Positions 36,201 through 45,381 of a stretch of DNA of 64,000 bases are shown here, one piece after another (within the stretch, counting starts at the first letter, position 1; every line of letters begins with the position of its first letter). Source of the stretch: Planctomycetota bacterium (GTDB taxonomy: Bacteria > Planctomycetota > Planctomycetia > Pirellulales > Pirellulaceae); contig JACNKX010000038.1 in the NCBI GenBank assembly GCA_014381825.1, forward strand, positions 1-64,000, given 5' to 3'. The translations under genes and the position numbers were made by a program. Under the pieces are notes generated by a model. It searched no databases. It was not told the DNA's origin and saw only the letters and a list, made by a program, of their open reading frames with translations.

Positions 36201-36710
36201 TCACTTCTTATCACAACAATCCTTGCACAGTGGAACGGTCTCCCACTTCAGGATTGGCGTCGTGAGACGTCGCGTCTTTCCTGGAACTCGGATGCTGCAA
36301 CCCGAGTGACAACCGGTCGATTTAGCTCCATACATAGTCTTGCATCCGCAAACTGTGTAGGAGCTGCAATTGAGTTGCGGCAATTTGTGTTGCGCGGCTT
36401 GCTGGGATGGAGTTTCCCCCTTTGAGCAATTGCATGTACTCCAAAAATCATAGAACGTGTCACTTCGATATCCGTGGTAACAAATCGCTCCTTTGTCCGG
36501 ATAGAAGACTTCTTCCTTGGTATAGACATAGCTCGGGAGATCGACGTCTTCGCAGATCTTCACAAGCCGGAGAACGTGTTTGACATTCTTCTCATGGCCA
36601 CACTGATGGCAGGATTTCGATTTGCCGCCAGCCAGGGCGGTGACAGCAACCGCGCAACCAATCGTGGCTATGACGACGATCGTTTTTATTCGAGAAACAA
36701 GGCGGTTCAT
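36201..36710 (-). CDS. Cys-rich secreted protein of unknown function
   Basis: 169 residues from the ATG at 36710, chosen over an upstream ATG at 36731 because GGGAG sits 5 nt before it. A signal peptide (MNRLVSRIKTIVVIATIGCAVAVTALAGG) is followed by a mature region with about 15 cysteines, many paired: CHQCGH, CNC, CGC, CHSGC and CKDCC. The spacing does not give CxxCH heme sites, so disulfides or metal binding are more likely. The gene follows the beta-barrel gene by 30 bp on the same strand and is probably co-transcribed with it and the cytochrome gene. Confidence 0.75.
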   Translation of the reverse strand: MNRLVSRIKTIVVIATIGCAVAVTALAGGKSKSCHQCGHEKNVKHVLRLVKICEDVDLPSYVYTKEEVFYPDKGAICYHGYRSDTFYDFWSTCNCSKGETPSQQAAQHKLPQLNCSSYTVCGCKTMYGAKSTGCHSGCSIRVPGKTRRLTTPILKWETVPLCKDCCDKK

Positions 36711-36740
36711 CGCCGCTCCCTTTCGATTCACATTCAGATT

Positions 36741-38354
36741 TTAGAACTTGACACGCCACTCGGTACGGAAACCTTGCGAGACTCGTCGCCCCTCCGGCTT
36801 GCCGACGAAACCATCAACGACAAGTATCGAATGCTGCCCAATCGCCTTCTGATAGCGTAGGCCCGTTCCAAGCACTCCTCGGTTCACGCCGTTGGTCTCT
36901 TTCGCTCCGCCAATCTCAAAAATCAATTGGTCACGAGTGGCATTGAATTGCAATTGATAGCCCAGACTTGCACCTGCCAGATTGTCCGTCCGCACGGCTA
37001 GAGGAGCGCCGTATTGCCCCAGCCCGACACTGGCGAACAGGATGCCGGTCTGGCCGAGAGGTCCGCCCATTAATGGTCCGCGTGTGGGAGAAGTGAATTG
37101 GTCGATCGCCCAGAATGCGTTCATGTAAATAAGGTCGTCGGTATGATGCGGTGTCCAGGACGTCTGAGCGAATAGCAACTCGCCTTGATCGGCGTAGGCG
37201 GTCGTCCGGCCTTCGGGAATCGACGCGAGCAGATGGACGGAAGTGTTGTACGTATTGTGATGTCCGTAGTGACGTCGAATTGAGCTGGCCGCGAACGCGT
37301 ATAGGTTACCGAACGTAGGATCTCCGTAGACATAGGCCGCGTCTAGATTGACCGTACGTTTGGCAAAATCGCTCTCGGTCAGGATTGCCACCATCTTTGA
37401 ACTTGGATCGAAGTCATTCGGACTTCCTGTGGGGCTGTTTCGGTTGATGCCACGCCACGAATAGACCCCCGTCGCCCGAAGGTTCAGGTTGCCGTGGCCA
37501 CTTAGCGTATTTCGAGTGACCGTCACCGCATCGATCATGTCCTCGTTGATCAATAAACCTTGCTGAGCCAACAACGGCATGCGTCCAATCGAGAATCCAT
37601 AGTCCAGCATTTTCGTGTCGTCTGGATCGAGCCGGGGAAAGAGTTCGCCGAGATCACCTTCGAAGAACAACGTTTGAATCTTCGCATTCGTCCCGTCGGT
37701 CCACTTGCCATCGTTGAAGTCATAGCCGGTGAAGTTGCGAATGGCGTTCGTTTCTTCGTCAAACGGACGCATGCCGACCAGCACGCGTTCTGTACCAGAG
37801 AGATTGAGTTGCCCAAACAGATCAAGCCGATTCGTCCACTCCGTACTCGGATTGCCACGGTCATAGTATTGCATGGCGCCGCGATACTCGCCAAACACCC
37901 AAAACGCAGGTCGCCAGATCGCACCGGTCGGAATCTCGATTCCCTGTGCCAGCGAGCCAGAACCCAGAAACGACTCGTTCCATTCAATCAGCAGCGGTGG
38001 ACGGGACGGAATCGATTGAATTCCGATCGGATGCTCATCGATCGCACTCTCGATATGGTGATGTTCAATTCCCAGGACGTGGCCAAACAAATTGCCTAGA
38101 GGTTCGTCGGGCCAGCTCAAGACAGTTGGTCCCGCTTCGAGTAACTCGCACCACAGCGGTGTTTCGGCTTCCGGAAACTCGACCTCCACAGCCTCGTACT
38201 CGAACTCTTCCACCTCTGAGTGGTCGAGCCCTGGCGCATCGTCGACGAACGGATTGCTTGATTCTTGTGACCAGCCAGATGACGCGAAGTTAACCGCGGC
38301 AACCACTATCGCCAGGGTCAGCCAGCGTATCACGACGACATTGAATTGAATCAT
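36741..38354 (-). CDS. Outer-membrane beta-barrel (porin-like) protein
   Basis: 537 residues. A signal peptide (MIQFNVVVIRWLTLAIVVAAVNFASSGWSQ) is followed by an acidic linker (FVDDAPGLDHSEVEEFEYEAVEVEF). From about residue 165 onward alternate hydrophobic/polar strands dominate (AFWVFGEYRGAMQYYD, LFGQLNLSGTERVLVGMRPF, HSILVVDGFVGK), and the chain ends in WRVKF with the C-terminal Phe favoured by outer-membrane barrels. I do not recognise a specific substrate class. It lies 74 bp downstream of the pentaheme cytochrome gene, so the barrel may serve the same electron-transfer or transport process. Confidence 0.75.
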   Translation of the reverse strand: MIQFNVVVIRWLTLAIVVAAVNFASSGWSQESSNPFVDDAPGLDHSEVEEFEYEAVEVEFPEAETPLWCELLEAGPTVLSWPDEPLGNLFGHVLGIEHHHIESAIDEHPIGIQSIPSRPPLLIEWNESFLGSGSLAQGIEIPTGAIWRPAFWVFGEYRGAMQYYDRGNPSTEWTNRLDLFGQLNLSGTERVLVGMRPFDEETNAIRNFTGYDFNDGKWTDGTNAKIQTLFFEGDLGELFPRLDPDDTKMLDYGFSIGRMPLLAQQGLLINEDMIDAVTVTRNTLSGHGNLNLRATGVYSWRGINRNSPTGSPNDFDPSSKMVAILTESDFAKRTVNLDAAYVYGDPTFGNLYAFAASSIRRHYGHHNTYNTSVHLLASIPEGRTTAYADQGELLFAQTSWTPHHTDDLIYMNAFWAIDQFTSPTRGPLMGGPLGQTGILFASVGLGQYGAPLAVRTDNLAGASLGYQLQFNATRDQLIFEIGGAKETNGVNRGVLGTGLRYQKAIGQHSILVVDGFVGKPEGRRVSQGFRTEWRVKF

Positions 38355-38428
38355 GGGTCTTCTCTTTGCAAGCCGTGAGGAGTTGCTTGCGTTTGAGTCG
38401 TGCGATGTATTAACAGTGTTCTTGGAGG

Positions 38429-40516
38429 TTACTCGTCTACTTGGAACGTGGTCGAAGTTGACTGCACGACGATGTGACCGTCGACGATCGCGTCGGCGAT
38501 GTCACGCGCCGACATGTGATAGTCAAAGCCAGCCGGTTCGATGAAGTGAATCAGGTTGATGGGCACCATGCCGGCGACGAGGTCAACCTGAGCCCGATAG
38601 GGGCCATTACAAGTCAACTGCGATCGATCAATGTGATACTTGGCCCACCGCTGGCCGCCAACCTCGAGACTCTGTTTATGTTTACGAGCACCTAGCGGGC
38701 GTCCGAGTACGGAAAAGGGACGTGTCGCCGGACGCGTGTAAGGAAGCGGATCGATCGAGTAAGGCACGGGAACGATCTGCTCACGTTCACCACCTCGGAT
38801 ATTCCGAACGACGAACCGTGTTTGAAGCGAGAACAATTGGCGATCAAGCGGCAGTTCACCGTTGTGGACATAAAGCGAGTGGCTGTCGCGGACGTCTCCA
38901 TTGGGATCCAGGTCGCCCGACACAAAGACGAGTCGCTCGTTTCGATCCCAAACCGAAACGCGAAGGAACACGAGTCGCTCGGCGTCGAATCCGGTGGGAA
39001 CACTGTGACCGTCCGTTCCGTTGTAAACATTCACTCGAAAGCGGATGCCGTCGTGCCCTGCTCTGTCCAAGACGACGTCTCCTAGCTTGTACCCAGCGCT
39101 CAGCACCTGATGTCGCTCCAATGCCGCTTCGTCGAGTAGATCGAACTGATCTCGCAAGATGTCGGCTGCACGGAACCGTCGTGCCTGATTCTGCCACGCG
39201 GATGGGAATGAGTAGCCGTCCGGAAAGCCGCGTTCAAAGTCCTCCGTCCCCCATCCGGCGCGGTAGTCGAACTGCAACCATTCGCGCATCGTCGCCAGAC
39301 CTGTCTCGAAATCGTCCGCGAACGAAGCATCTTCTTCTCGCACGGCATTGGGATTGTGCGGAAAGAGTCCCGGATGAATGATCGAATAGTCAGGACCGGC
39401 CATCATGTGATTCGTTCGCTTGCGCGATGGCGTCGGCACGTTGCCGACCTTGGCCGCTGGTCCAAACGCATATCCGGATGCCTCGCCGGGCGACACACCC
39501 ATGTGACAGTCTTGGCAGTTCTGAAACTTCTTGCGAGCGGCCGGCGAGGCTTTGAACTCGCTGAACGCGTCTTCCAAACGAAATCCGTTGGGTGCGAAAA
39601 CGTCGTGGCACGAGCCACAAACGGATGGTGTTGTTAAGGCGAAAAAAGGAACTACCTCGGCATGGACTTCTCGACCTCGGGTTTCAGGGTCCGAATCCGT
39701 TTTCATCACACCATAGCGATCTGGATTCGCAAGTACTTCAGCGAGCACGTGGTTGCCCGTCGGCCCATAAACTGGAGCGCTCAGTCCGCCGGCTACCAGC
39801 GCGAGTCGTCCCGAACCCTTGCCCCAGTTCTGGTTGATTCGATGGCAAACAACACATGTAACTCCCTCGCGTGCCGCGGGATGCCGGTCCATATTGCTCA
39901 TTGCGATCGGCTCGTCCAACGCCATGCCGACAGGAGTGTGACATCGAATGCAAAAGTCACCTAACGTGCCATTGTTGGCCTGGATCAGCCTGTTCGACAT
40001 CGTGTTGAAGACGGGACTCATCTGTGCATACGCGTGCGAGGAAACCGACCATTCTCGATAGTGTCCAGGATGGCACGATTGGCACTTCTTCGCCGAAGGG
40101 AACGGGTCGCCATCAAAGCAGGCGGAGTGTGCTTGATTGACAACGTGGGTGATGGCCCCATGTTGTTGGTGAGGCTTCGGCGACTCGTCGCCAATATGCC
40201 CGCTCGCTGCGTTGGCAGAAAGCGGCTGTTCGTTCGTAACCGGATGAACGTACTGATCGCTCATCACATGGGAACGAGCCGACATTGGCCCTTGGTTGCG
40301 TAGCGACGGAGTGTCGGTCAGAAAGCCTCGCTTCGCCATTTCGGTCCGCGCCGGTCCGCAGAAGCGACTCACCGTTGCTAGATCTCGTTCGAGCAGATCA
40401 TACGGAAACGGCGGTGGCATTCTCTTGTCCGGCCCGTCCGCATTAGCGGCTCGGTGATCTCCAAAAGCGAAACACAGCGTCACAAAGCCGATGGCAAGCC
40501 AATTGATACGTGTCAT
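38429..40516 (-). CDS. Secreted pentaheme cytochrome c (cytochrome c554-like)
   Basis: 695 residues with a signal peptide (MTRINWLAIGFVTLCFAFGDHRAANA). Five CxxCH heme-attachment sites are visible: CQSCH, CIRCH, CVVCH, CGSCH and CQDCH, all within about residues 130-355, the part resembling a cytochrome c554 module. Many additional His residues could be distal ligands. The C-terminal half (about 400-695) is beta-rich with no heme site and may bind partners. Such proteins carry electrons outside the cytoplasmic membrane, for example in nitrogen or respiratory metabolism. It heads a minus-strand set with the barrel and the Cys-rich protein. Confidence 0.9.
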   Translation of the reverse strand: MTRINWLAIGFVTLCFAFGDHRAANADGPDKRMPPPFPYDLLERDLATVSRFCGPARTEMAKRGFLTDTPSLRNQGPMSARSHVMSDQYVHPVTNEQPLSANAASGHIGDESPKPHQQHGAITHVVNQAHSACFDGDPFPSAKKCQSCHPGHYREWSVSSHAYAQMSPVFNTMSNRLIQANNGTLGDFCIRCHTPVGMALDEPIAMSNMDRHPAAREGVTCVVCHRINQNWGKGSGRLALVAGGLSAPVYGPTGNHVLAEVLANPDRYGVMKTDSDPETRGREVHAEVVPFFALTTPSVCGSCHDVFAPNGFRLEDAFSEFKASPAARKKFQNCQDCHMGVSPGEASGYAFGPAAKVGNVPTPSRKRTNHMMAGPDYSIIHPGLFPHNPNAVREEDASFADDFETGLATMREWLQFDYRAGWGTEDFERGFPDGYSFPSAWQNQARRFRAADILRDQFDLLDEAALERHQVLSAGYKLGDVVLDRAGHDGIRFRVNVYNGTDGHSVPTGFDAERLVFLRVSVWDRNERLVFVSGDLDPNGDVRDSHSLYVHNGELPLDRQLFSLQTRFVVRNIRGGEREQIVPVPYSIDPLPYTRPATRPFSVLGRPLGARKHKQSLEVGGQRWAKYHIDRSQLTCNGPYRAQVDLVAGMVPINLIHFIEPAGFDYHMSARDIADAIVDGHIVVQSTSTTFQVDE

Positions 40517-40967
40517 AGAACTTGGGCCTCGTCCTGTCGTCGAAACGCTCAGACTGCGTCAGCAGCGATCGCCTCACACTGGGGTGTTAAACCTTGCGGG
40601 TTAGGTTAACTATTGCGCGCAACATCGGTCTGACATTGCACATATAACGAATCGGTCCGGTTGTGCGAGCTTGTTTAATTATTCCGGTCGTACGGATTTC
40701 GCAGTCTCTACGGCTTGTTCCGGTTGGTACCATTGAAGCCGCTTCGTGGACGCCGTCCTGCACATCGTTCGTGACTCCTCGAGATACGATGGGTACGACT
40801 AACACGATTGCAGCAGCGAACCGCAACGATAGCTCGTACAGAATGCCAATAGGTTGCGTTCGCAGGGTCGACAGTGAAATTCTGCTTAGATAAACTACGA
40901 GGCTTGAGTTCGCTTGAACGCGAAGGTTATCTGTGGCCGAAGAAACAGAGAGTACCCAGGAGAAGTA
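40517..40967. other. Divergent intergenic region, 451 bp, no gene seen
   Basis: It separates the minus-strand cytochrome gene from rpsU. Short frames here have no family resemblance. It must hold promoters for both sides, but no clean -35/-10 pair stood out. A small hairpin TTCGC-TTGAAC-GCGAA lies in the rpsU leader near 40910-40925. Confidence 0.5.
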
Positions 40968-41168
40968 ATGGTTCGTTTGCTTGTTCGCGATCGCGAATCA
41001 ATCCAAGAAGCTGTTCGCCGCTTTCGAAAGCTGGTTGAGCGAAGCGGTATCAAGAAGGAGATGCGACGCCGGGAGTTCTATGAGAAGCCCAGCGAAACAA
41101 AGCGTCGCGCTCGTCTGCGAGCCGAACGCCGTTCACGTCGTGACCGCGTGTTGGCGGGTGCAAACTAG
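40968..41168 (+). CDS. rpsU: 30S ribosomal protein S21
   Basis: 66 residues starting [19 protein letters not shown], with the S21 pattern [27 protein letters not shown] and a basic C-terminus ([14 protein letters not shown]). The ATG at 40968 has an AGGAGAAG ribosome site a few bases upstream; a longer in-frame start at 40914 lacks support. S21 binds the small subunit near the anti-Shine-Dalgarno region and helps initiation. A run of seven Ts occurs shortly after the stop, but I see no strong stem, so a terminator is unproven. The SelD-fusion gene starts 128 bp downstream on the same strand. Confidence 0.95.
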   Translation: MVRLLVRDRESIQEAVRRFRKLVERSGIKKEMRRREFYEKPSETKRRARLRAERRSRRDRVLAGAN

Positions 41169-41296
41169 AACCGGATTCTCGCGGCTTTTTTTGGCAACGA
41201 CGACCGTCTGTGCCGTTGGCTGCGCGACTTAGATCACGAGATCAATGATATAGTGTAGGGTTGGCCGCACTAATCTGGCTCCACGATTGATCTCGC

Positions 41297-43516
41297 ATGC
41301 AGACATTGCTTCCCACCCATGACGTCGTCCTGCTCGGTATCGGACATACGAACGCGCACGTGTTGCGGATGTGGAAGATGCATCCAATTCCGGACGCTCG
41401 GCTGACTTGTATCTCCAATTATTCGATCGCGAGTTACTCGGGCATGCTCCCGGGAGTTCTCGCCGGCCAGTACCACGCGGAGCAAATGGAGATCGACCTG
41501 GTACGGCTTTGCGCTTCCGCATCAGCGCGGCTTGTCGTTGATACCGTCAGCGGGCTCGACGTCCAGCGGCAAGAAGTTCTATTTGACGCTCGTCCTCCCA
41601 TCCCGTTCGACGTGTTGTCAATCGGAATCGGTTCCGTCCCAACGCGAGCCGGCGTCGAGTCGGTTGACGATACCGTTCTGCCCATCAAACCAATGCAAAC
41701 GTTTCTAAGTCGACTTGAGGAACGGTTGCGGCTTGCTCATCACCGCCAGGCCGACAAGCCAATGCGCATTGCGATCGTTGGTGCAGGAGCCGGGGGCGTC
41801 GAGATTGCGTTGTGTCTTCCTCAGCGGATCAAGATGACGTTGGGCGACGTTCCGTTCGAGTTGTCGATCATTAACGGGCGTGACGAAGTGACGTCCGGAG
41901 CGGCGGCAAAGACGGCTCTCAAAGCGAGACGAACGCTCCAGGCAAATGGTGTGCAACTTCTTCTCGGCCGCCGTGTGGTGAGAATTGCCAAGGGAGTGGT
42001 CTCGCTCGATGATGACGAGCAGTTAGAAGCGGATATTGTGTTGTGGGCGACTAGCGCGGTGGCACCTTCTTTACTCGATAGCATTGACGTGGCGAAAGAC
42101 GACAGAGGCTTCTTGCTGACGGAGCCTAGCTTGCGTGTAACGAGCGCTGTTCCCGTGTTTGCCGTTGGCGATACAGGCACCATGGAAGACTCGCCGACAC
42201 CCAAAGCCGGTGTCTATGCGGTGCGGCAGGGAATGGTTCTGTGGGAGAACATTCAACGTTCTCTGGCCGGGAAACCGCTAGAAGAATATCGGCCTCAAAG
42301 CAATTTCTTGAAGCTGTTCAACTCGGGCGACGGGCGAGCGATCGGTGAATACAAGGGCGTCAGTTTTCACACCGCCTGGGCTTGGAAACTGAAGGACGCG
42401 ATCGATACCAAATTCATGGCCAAGTATCGGGATTATGCAATCACACCAATGACGCCGAGTCCCGAGGTCGACGATCCCACGCTCCGGATGCGTTGCGCGG
42501 GATGTGGTGGGAAGGTCGGCGGTTCGGTATTGTCAAACGTTCTCTCACGACTGGAAGTGCCGACGAACGACAACGTGCTGCTGGGATTAGACGCGCCGGA
42601 CGATGCCGCGATCGTCCGCTCGCCGGAAGGGCGGCCGATGACCGTCACCGTCGACTTCTTTGCCGCTCCGTTGGACGATCCCTACATCGTCGGACGCATC
42701 GCCGCGTTGAACGCGGCCAGTGATGCCTTTGCGCTGGGAGCCAAACCATTCGCGGCACTGGCGAGCTTGACCGTTCCAATCGGTAAACCTCGCAAACAAG
42801 AACAACTGCTTTACGAGGTGCTGGCCGGCGCGTTGCACGAGTTTCGACAGATGGGGGCGACACTTGTCGGCGGGCATACCATCGAAGGACCCCAATTGAC
42901 GGTTGGCTTCACCATGCTGGCGGATCAAGGTGCCGACGCGCCGCTCACGAAAGCTGGGCTTCGAAGTGGCGATCGACTTGTTCTTACAAAACCCTTGGGA
43001 ACCGGCGTGCTGCTCGCGGCGCACATGCAGGCCAAGTGCAACGCTCCGTGGATGGACAAATTGCTTCCGACGATGTTACTTAGCAATCAGCGTGCAGCGA
43101 CGCTGGTCGACGAGTTTGATATCTCTGGCTTAACCGATGTGACCGGGTTTGGCCTTGCAGGACACCTACTGGAAATGCTCCGCGCGAGCAATGTTTCCGC
43201 ACAGTTGGATCTGGCCCGAGTCCCGCTGTTGCCCGGCGTCGACGAACTCGTGAATCAAGGCCTCGAAAGTACACTGAGCCCAGCAAATCGCCACGTCGAA
43301 TCGAGTATTCGAGTGACCGAGCTGCAACGTCGCGATTCGCGGTACACCGCGCTGTTCGATCCACAGACTTGTGGCGGATTGCTGCTCGGTGTTCGCGAGT
43401 CGCTAGTCGACGCAGTGCTTGCCCGCTTGCAGTCGATGAGCGACGTCCCGGCCGCGGTAATCGGACAGGTGATTGATGAAAAAGATAACTCCAAGTCAAC
43501 CGTCCAGGTCCACTAA
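41297..43516 (+). CDS. selD: Fusion of FAD/NAD(P)-dependent oxidoreductase and selenide, water dikinase (SelD)
   Basis: 739 residues. Residues 1 to about 380 are an NDH-2-like pyridine nucleotide-disulfide oxidoreductase: FAD motif LGIGHTNAHV near 13, second Rossmann motif AIVGAGAGGVE near 160, and FAVGDTG near 290. Residues about 395-739 are SelD, which makes selenophosphate from selenide and ATP. The N-terminal catalytic segment reads MRCAGCGGKVG; C403 corresponds to the essential Cys/Sec, but the second Cys of the classical GCGCK is Gly here. LVGGHTIEGP and TDVTGFGLAGHL are conserved. The fused flavoprotein may supply reduced selenium. No selA, selB or selenouridine synthase gene is in the window. 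Confidence 0.95.
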   Translation: MQTLLPTHDVVLLGIGHTNAHVLRMWKMHPIPDARLTCISNYSIASYSGMLPGVLAGQYHAEQMEIDLVRLCASASARLVVDTVSGLDVQRQEVLFDARPPIPFDVLSIGIGSVPTRAGVESVDDTVLPIKPMQTFLSRLEERLRLAHHRQADKPMRIAIVGAGAGGVEIALCLPQRIKMTLGDVPFELSIINGRDEVTSGAAAKTALKARRTLQANGVQLLLGRRVVRIAKGVVSLDDDEQLEADIVLWATSAVAPSLLDSIDVAKDDRGFLLTEPSLRVTSAVPVFAVGDTGTMEDSPTPKAGVYAVRQGMVLWENIQRSLAGKPLEEYRPQSNFLKLFNSGDGRAIGEYKGVSFHTAWAWKLKDAIDTKFMAKYRDYAITPMTPSPEVDDPTLRMRCAGCGGKVGGSVLSNVLSRLEVPTNDNVLLGLDAPDDAAIVRSPEGRPMTVTVDFFAAPLDDPYIVGRIAALNAASDAFALGAKPFAALASLTVPIGKPRKQEQLLYEVLAGALHEFRQMGATLVGGHTIEGPQLTVGFTMLADQGADAPLTKAGLRSGDRLVLTKPLGTGVLLAAHMQAKCNAPWMDKLLPTMLLSNQRAATLVDEFDISGLTDVTGFGLAGHLLEMLRASNVSAQLDLARVPLLPGVDELVNQGLESTLSPANRHVESSIRVTELQRRDSRYTALFDPQTCGGLLLGVRESLVDAVLARLQSMSDVPAAVIGQVIDEKDNSKSTVQVH

Positions 43517-43554
43517 ACGCCGGCACCGTAAGCAATGGCAACTGTCCATATTGT

Positions 43555-43611
43555 GCTGATCACTTGGAAAGTGATCGCTACAGTAGCCGTCACTCTCCGA
43601 GTGACGAGCCC
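43555..43611. repeat. Twin-hairpin palindrome, copy 1
   Basis: Two perfect hairpins, GATCACTT/AAGTGATC and GTCACTC/GAGTGAC, are joined by the palindromic linker GCTACAGTAGC and end in GAGCCC. The whole unit is symmetrical. It lies between selD and the convergent LON gene, where it could also end transcription. Confidence 0.85.
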
Positions 43612-43640
43612 TAGCATCAACACAACCACAACAAACCAAT

Positions 43641-44345
43641 TCAATTCACGCTGAACTGCGGTGGGAAGGGTGGTTCGCCCTCGCTCGGCGGGCCTATTTC
43701 ATTCAATCGCTGCAATTCTTCGAGCAGCATTTGAACTCGTTCGTCGACGCTTGCTTCGCTCAAGAGCCGTTGCTTCACTTTCATATCAAACTTCATCGTA
43801 AAACTAATGATGTCCGTCAACGCGCCGAGCGGCAGGCGGTTGTTCATCAACGATTCGAATTGTTCCTGTGCCGCCGGTGATTCAGGCGTGAACTTACGAA
43901 AGCAACGAAGCAACTCGTGTTGGACTTTTGACCGCGTGCTAGACGCCGAAGTGCTGTACAGATCTTCAAGGATCGTCACATCGGCTTCTCGATACGAACG
44001 GGCCAGGGGCAACTCGCTGGTGATCTCGGCGCGGCGCAAACCGAGCAACAAGATATTCAATTTGCCGTTGTCTAACCGTGTGTGCGAGACGACGCGACCG
44101 AGGCAAGTTACAGGAAAGACCGCCGGTCGTTCTGCCGCGTCCGCCTCCCAGCCCGGTTGCAGATGTGCCATGGCGATCAGCTGATCTGTCTCTAAAGCAT
44201 CTTCAACCATTTCGCGGTAACGTGGCTCGAAGATATGCAGCGGTTGTACGACATGCGGGAACATGACGAGGTTTGGCAAGGGAAACAATCGAACGACGCC
44301 CTGGAAATCGTCGGGTAAACGTGTTTTGTCGCTTGTGTCAGTCAT
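43641..44345 (-). CDS. LON substrate-binding (Lon N-terminal-like) domain protein
   Basis: 234 residues, only the Lon N-domain without ATPase or protease. The start RLFPLPNLVMFPHVVQPLHIFEPRYREMVEDAL is the classic signature, with the ITSELPLARSYREA strand region and a helical C-terminal half. Stand-alone LON-domain proteins are common in bacteria; their role is not established, though substrate or partner binding is assumed. It lies downstream of the DUF309 gene on the same strand, but 139 bp of twin-hairpin repeats separate them. The chain ends in a Pro-rich GPPSEGEPPFPPQF. Confidence 0.93.
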   Translation of the reverse strand: MTDTSDKTRLPDDFQGVVRLFPLPNLVMFPHVVQPLHIFEPRYREMVEDALETDQLIAMAHLQPGWEADAAERPAVFPVTCLGRVVSHTRLDNGKLNILLLGLRRAEITSELPLARSYREADVTILEDLYSTSASSTRSKVQHELLRCFRKFTPESPAAQEQFESLMNNRLPLGALTDIISFTMKFDMKVKQRLLSEASVDERVQMLLEELQRLNEIGPPSEGEPPFPPQFSVN

Positions 44346-44364
44346 GCATTCTTGCTTGTGTGGT

Positions 44365-44463
44365 GGGGCTCGTCACTCGGAGCGTGACGGCTACGGTCAA
44401 CTTCGGGCTCGTCACTTGGAAGGTGACGGCTACTGTAGCGATCACTTTCCAAGTGATCAGCCC
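44365..44463. repeat. Twin-hairpin palindrome, copy 2 (one half unit plus one full unit)
   Basis: A half unit GGGGCTCGTCACTCGGAGCG (from 44365) is followed by a complete unit at 44405-44463 with GTCACTTGGAAGGTGAC, the linker GGCTACTGTAGC and GATCACTTTCCAAGTGATC, ending AGCCC. It fills the gap between the DUF309 and LON genes. Confidence 0.85.
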
Positions 44464-44484
44464 TCAAACTCACTTGCAGTTAAC

Positions 44485-44874
44485 TCAACTCGGAGCAGGA
44501 TCAAGATGAATCTCCGGAATCAACTCGGGATCAATCTCCAGCTTCGGATACTCTTCCCCACTTGCCAGTAACTCGGCGCAACAAGCTTCTAGTTCTGTTC
44601 GAAGCTTGGCAACATCAATTCCTTCGAACGTGTCGGGATACTCGGCGAGATACTTGTTACACGAGAAGTACAGCTTTTTTGCGCCACGCGTATTCCCATT
44701 ACCGAAGTGATGCAAGCAAACGGCAACTTGAATCAAGCCCTGATAGAACTTTCGCGAGGGGCCTTGATACTCAGTCCACAGATCTTCCCATATCTCGTGC
44801 GCTTCGAAGTACTCGCACTCGTTAAAGAAGTTCACGCCTTCGACGTAGCGAGGGTCGTAAGTTGGTGTTTCCAT
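44485..44874 (-). CDS. DUF309 domain protein
   Basis: 129 residues from the ATG at 44874. The frame stays open upstream to 45168, but those codons translate repeat sequence (SSDHSPSDQPE), so the shorter start METPTYDPRYVEGV is correct. The DUF309 signature is clear: FFNECEYFEAHEIWEDLWTEYQGPSRKFYQGLIQVAVCLHHFGNGNTRGA, with paired His/Glu residues (FEAHEIWE and LHH) suggesting a metal site. Function unknown; a small all-helical protein. The C-terminus is acidic (EIDPELIPEIHLDPAPS). Flanked on both sides by twin-hairpin repeats. Confidence 0.92.
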   Translation of the reverse strand: METPTYDPRYVEGVNFFNECEYFEAHEIWEDLWTEYQGPSRKFYQGLIQVAVCLHHFGNGNTRGAKKLYFSCNKYLAEYPDTFEGIDVAKLRTELEACCAELLASGEEYPKLEIDPELIPEIHLDPAPS

Positions 44875-44982
44875 GGCAAGTATCGTTGGTGCGATGATTG
44901 AGTTCAGTTTCCTCTCAGGATTGTATTGCAGTTGGCGAATTTGCATACCGCCAACGGTTTGGCGATGCAGATTCGCCATTTC

Positions 44983-45082
44983 GGGCTGATCACTCGGAGA
45001 GTGATCGCTACTGTAGCCACCACTCTCCGAGTGGTGAGCGCAGGGTTCGCAGTAGCCATCACTCTCCGAGTGACGAGCCCCC
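44983..45082. repeat. Twin-hairpin palindrome, copy 3 (full unit plus half unit)
   Basis: A full unit at 44983-45041 (GATCACTCGGAGAGTGATC, linker GCTACTGTAGC, CCACTCTCCGAGTGG) is followed by a half unit AGTAGCCATCACTCTCCGAG... ending GAGCCCCC at 45082. One hairpin shows a compensatory change (CCACTC/GAGTGG) that keeps its pairing. Confidence 0.85.
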
Positions 45083-45097
45083 CAGTTCCTTCGACCA

Positions 45098-45379
45098 CTA
45101 AGTAAACTCACCCGCCGCCAACCGCGCCCTCGCAGGATTATCAGCAATGTACTTGCGAAGGTATCCAAACTGCTCTTCCGTTCGCACTAAATGATCGAAT
45201 GCATCGGGCTGCCAGAAACGTCCAGTTGTCTTCAACCTCGCGTTAATCCTTCGCGCGGTGAACTGTTTCCACGACTCGCATTGTTTCAGCATCTGCTCGG
45301 CGTCACGGAATGCGACCAGAATGTGAACATGATTCGGCATCATAATGAAATCCGTGACGAAGTATCTTGAGGCGGTACG
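45098..45379 (-). pseudogene. Truncated REP-associated tyrosine transposase (RAYT, Y1/HUH type)
   Basis: About 93 codons of RAYT homology remain. The HUH motif is intact (MMPNHVHILV), as is the C-terminal part (SWKQFTARRINARL, RFWQPDAFDHLVRTEEQFGYLRKYIADNPARA) with candidate catalytic Tyr in the YLRKYI segment. The normal N-terminal region ahead of SRYFVTDF is missing; upstream codons in the open frame (to 45466) translate twin-hairpin repeat (SNHSPSDKPP) instead. RAYTs are known to be associated with and to process REP palindromes. Here the remnant sits inside a cluster of palindromes of matching architecture, probably its former substrates. Likely inactive; the frame itself is intact. Confidence 0.8.
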
Positions 45380-45381
45380 TG

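Noticed and set aside
36132-36425. 97-residue plus-strand frame
   Set aside because: Antisense to the Cys-rich secreted protein and without any recognisable features.
41169-41296. Terminator after rpsU
   Set aside because: There is a run of seven Ts, but I could not find a convincing GC-rich stem before it.
44875-45168. N-terminal extension of the DUF309 frame
   Set aside because: These codons translate twin-hairpin repeats; the DUF309 domain and a sensible ATG begin at 44874.
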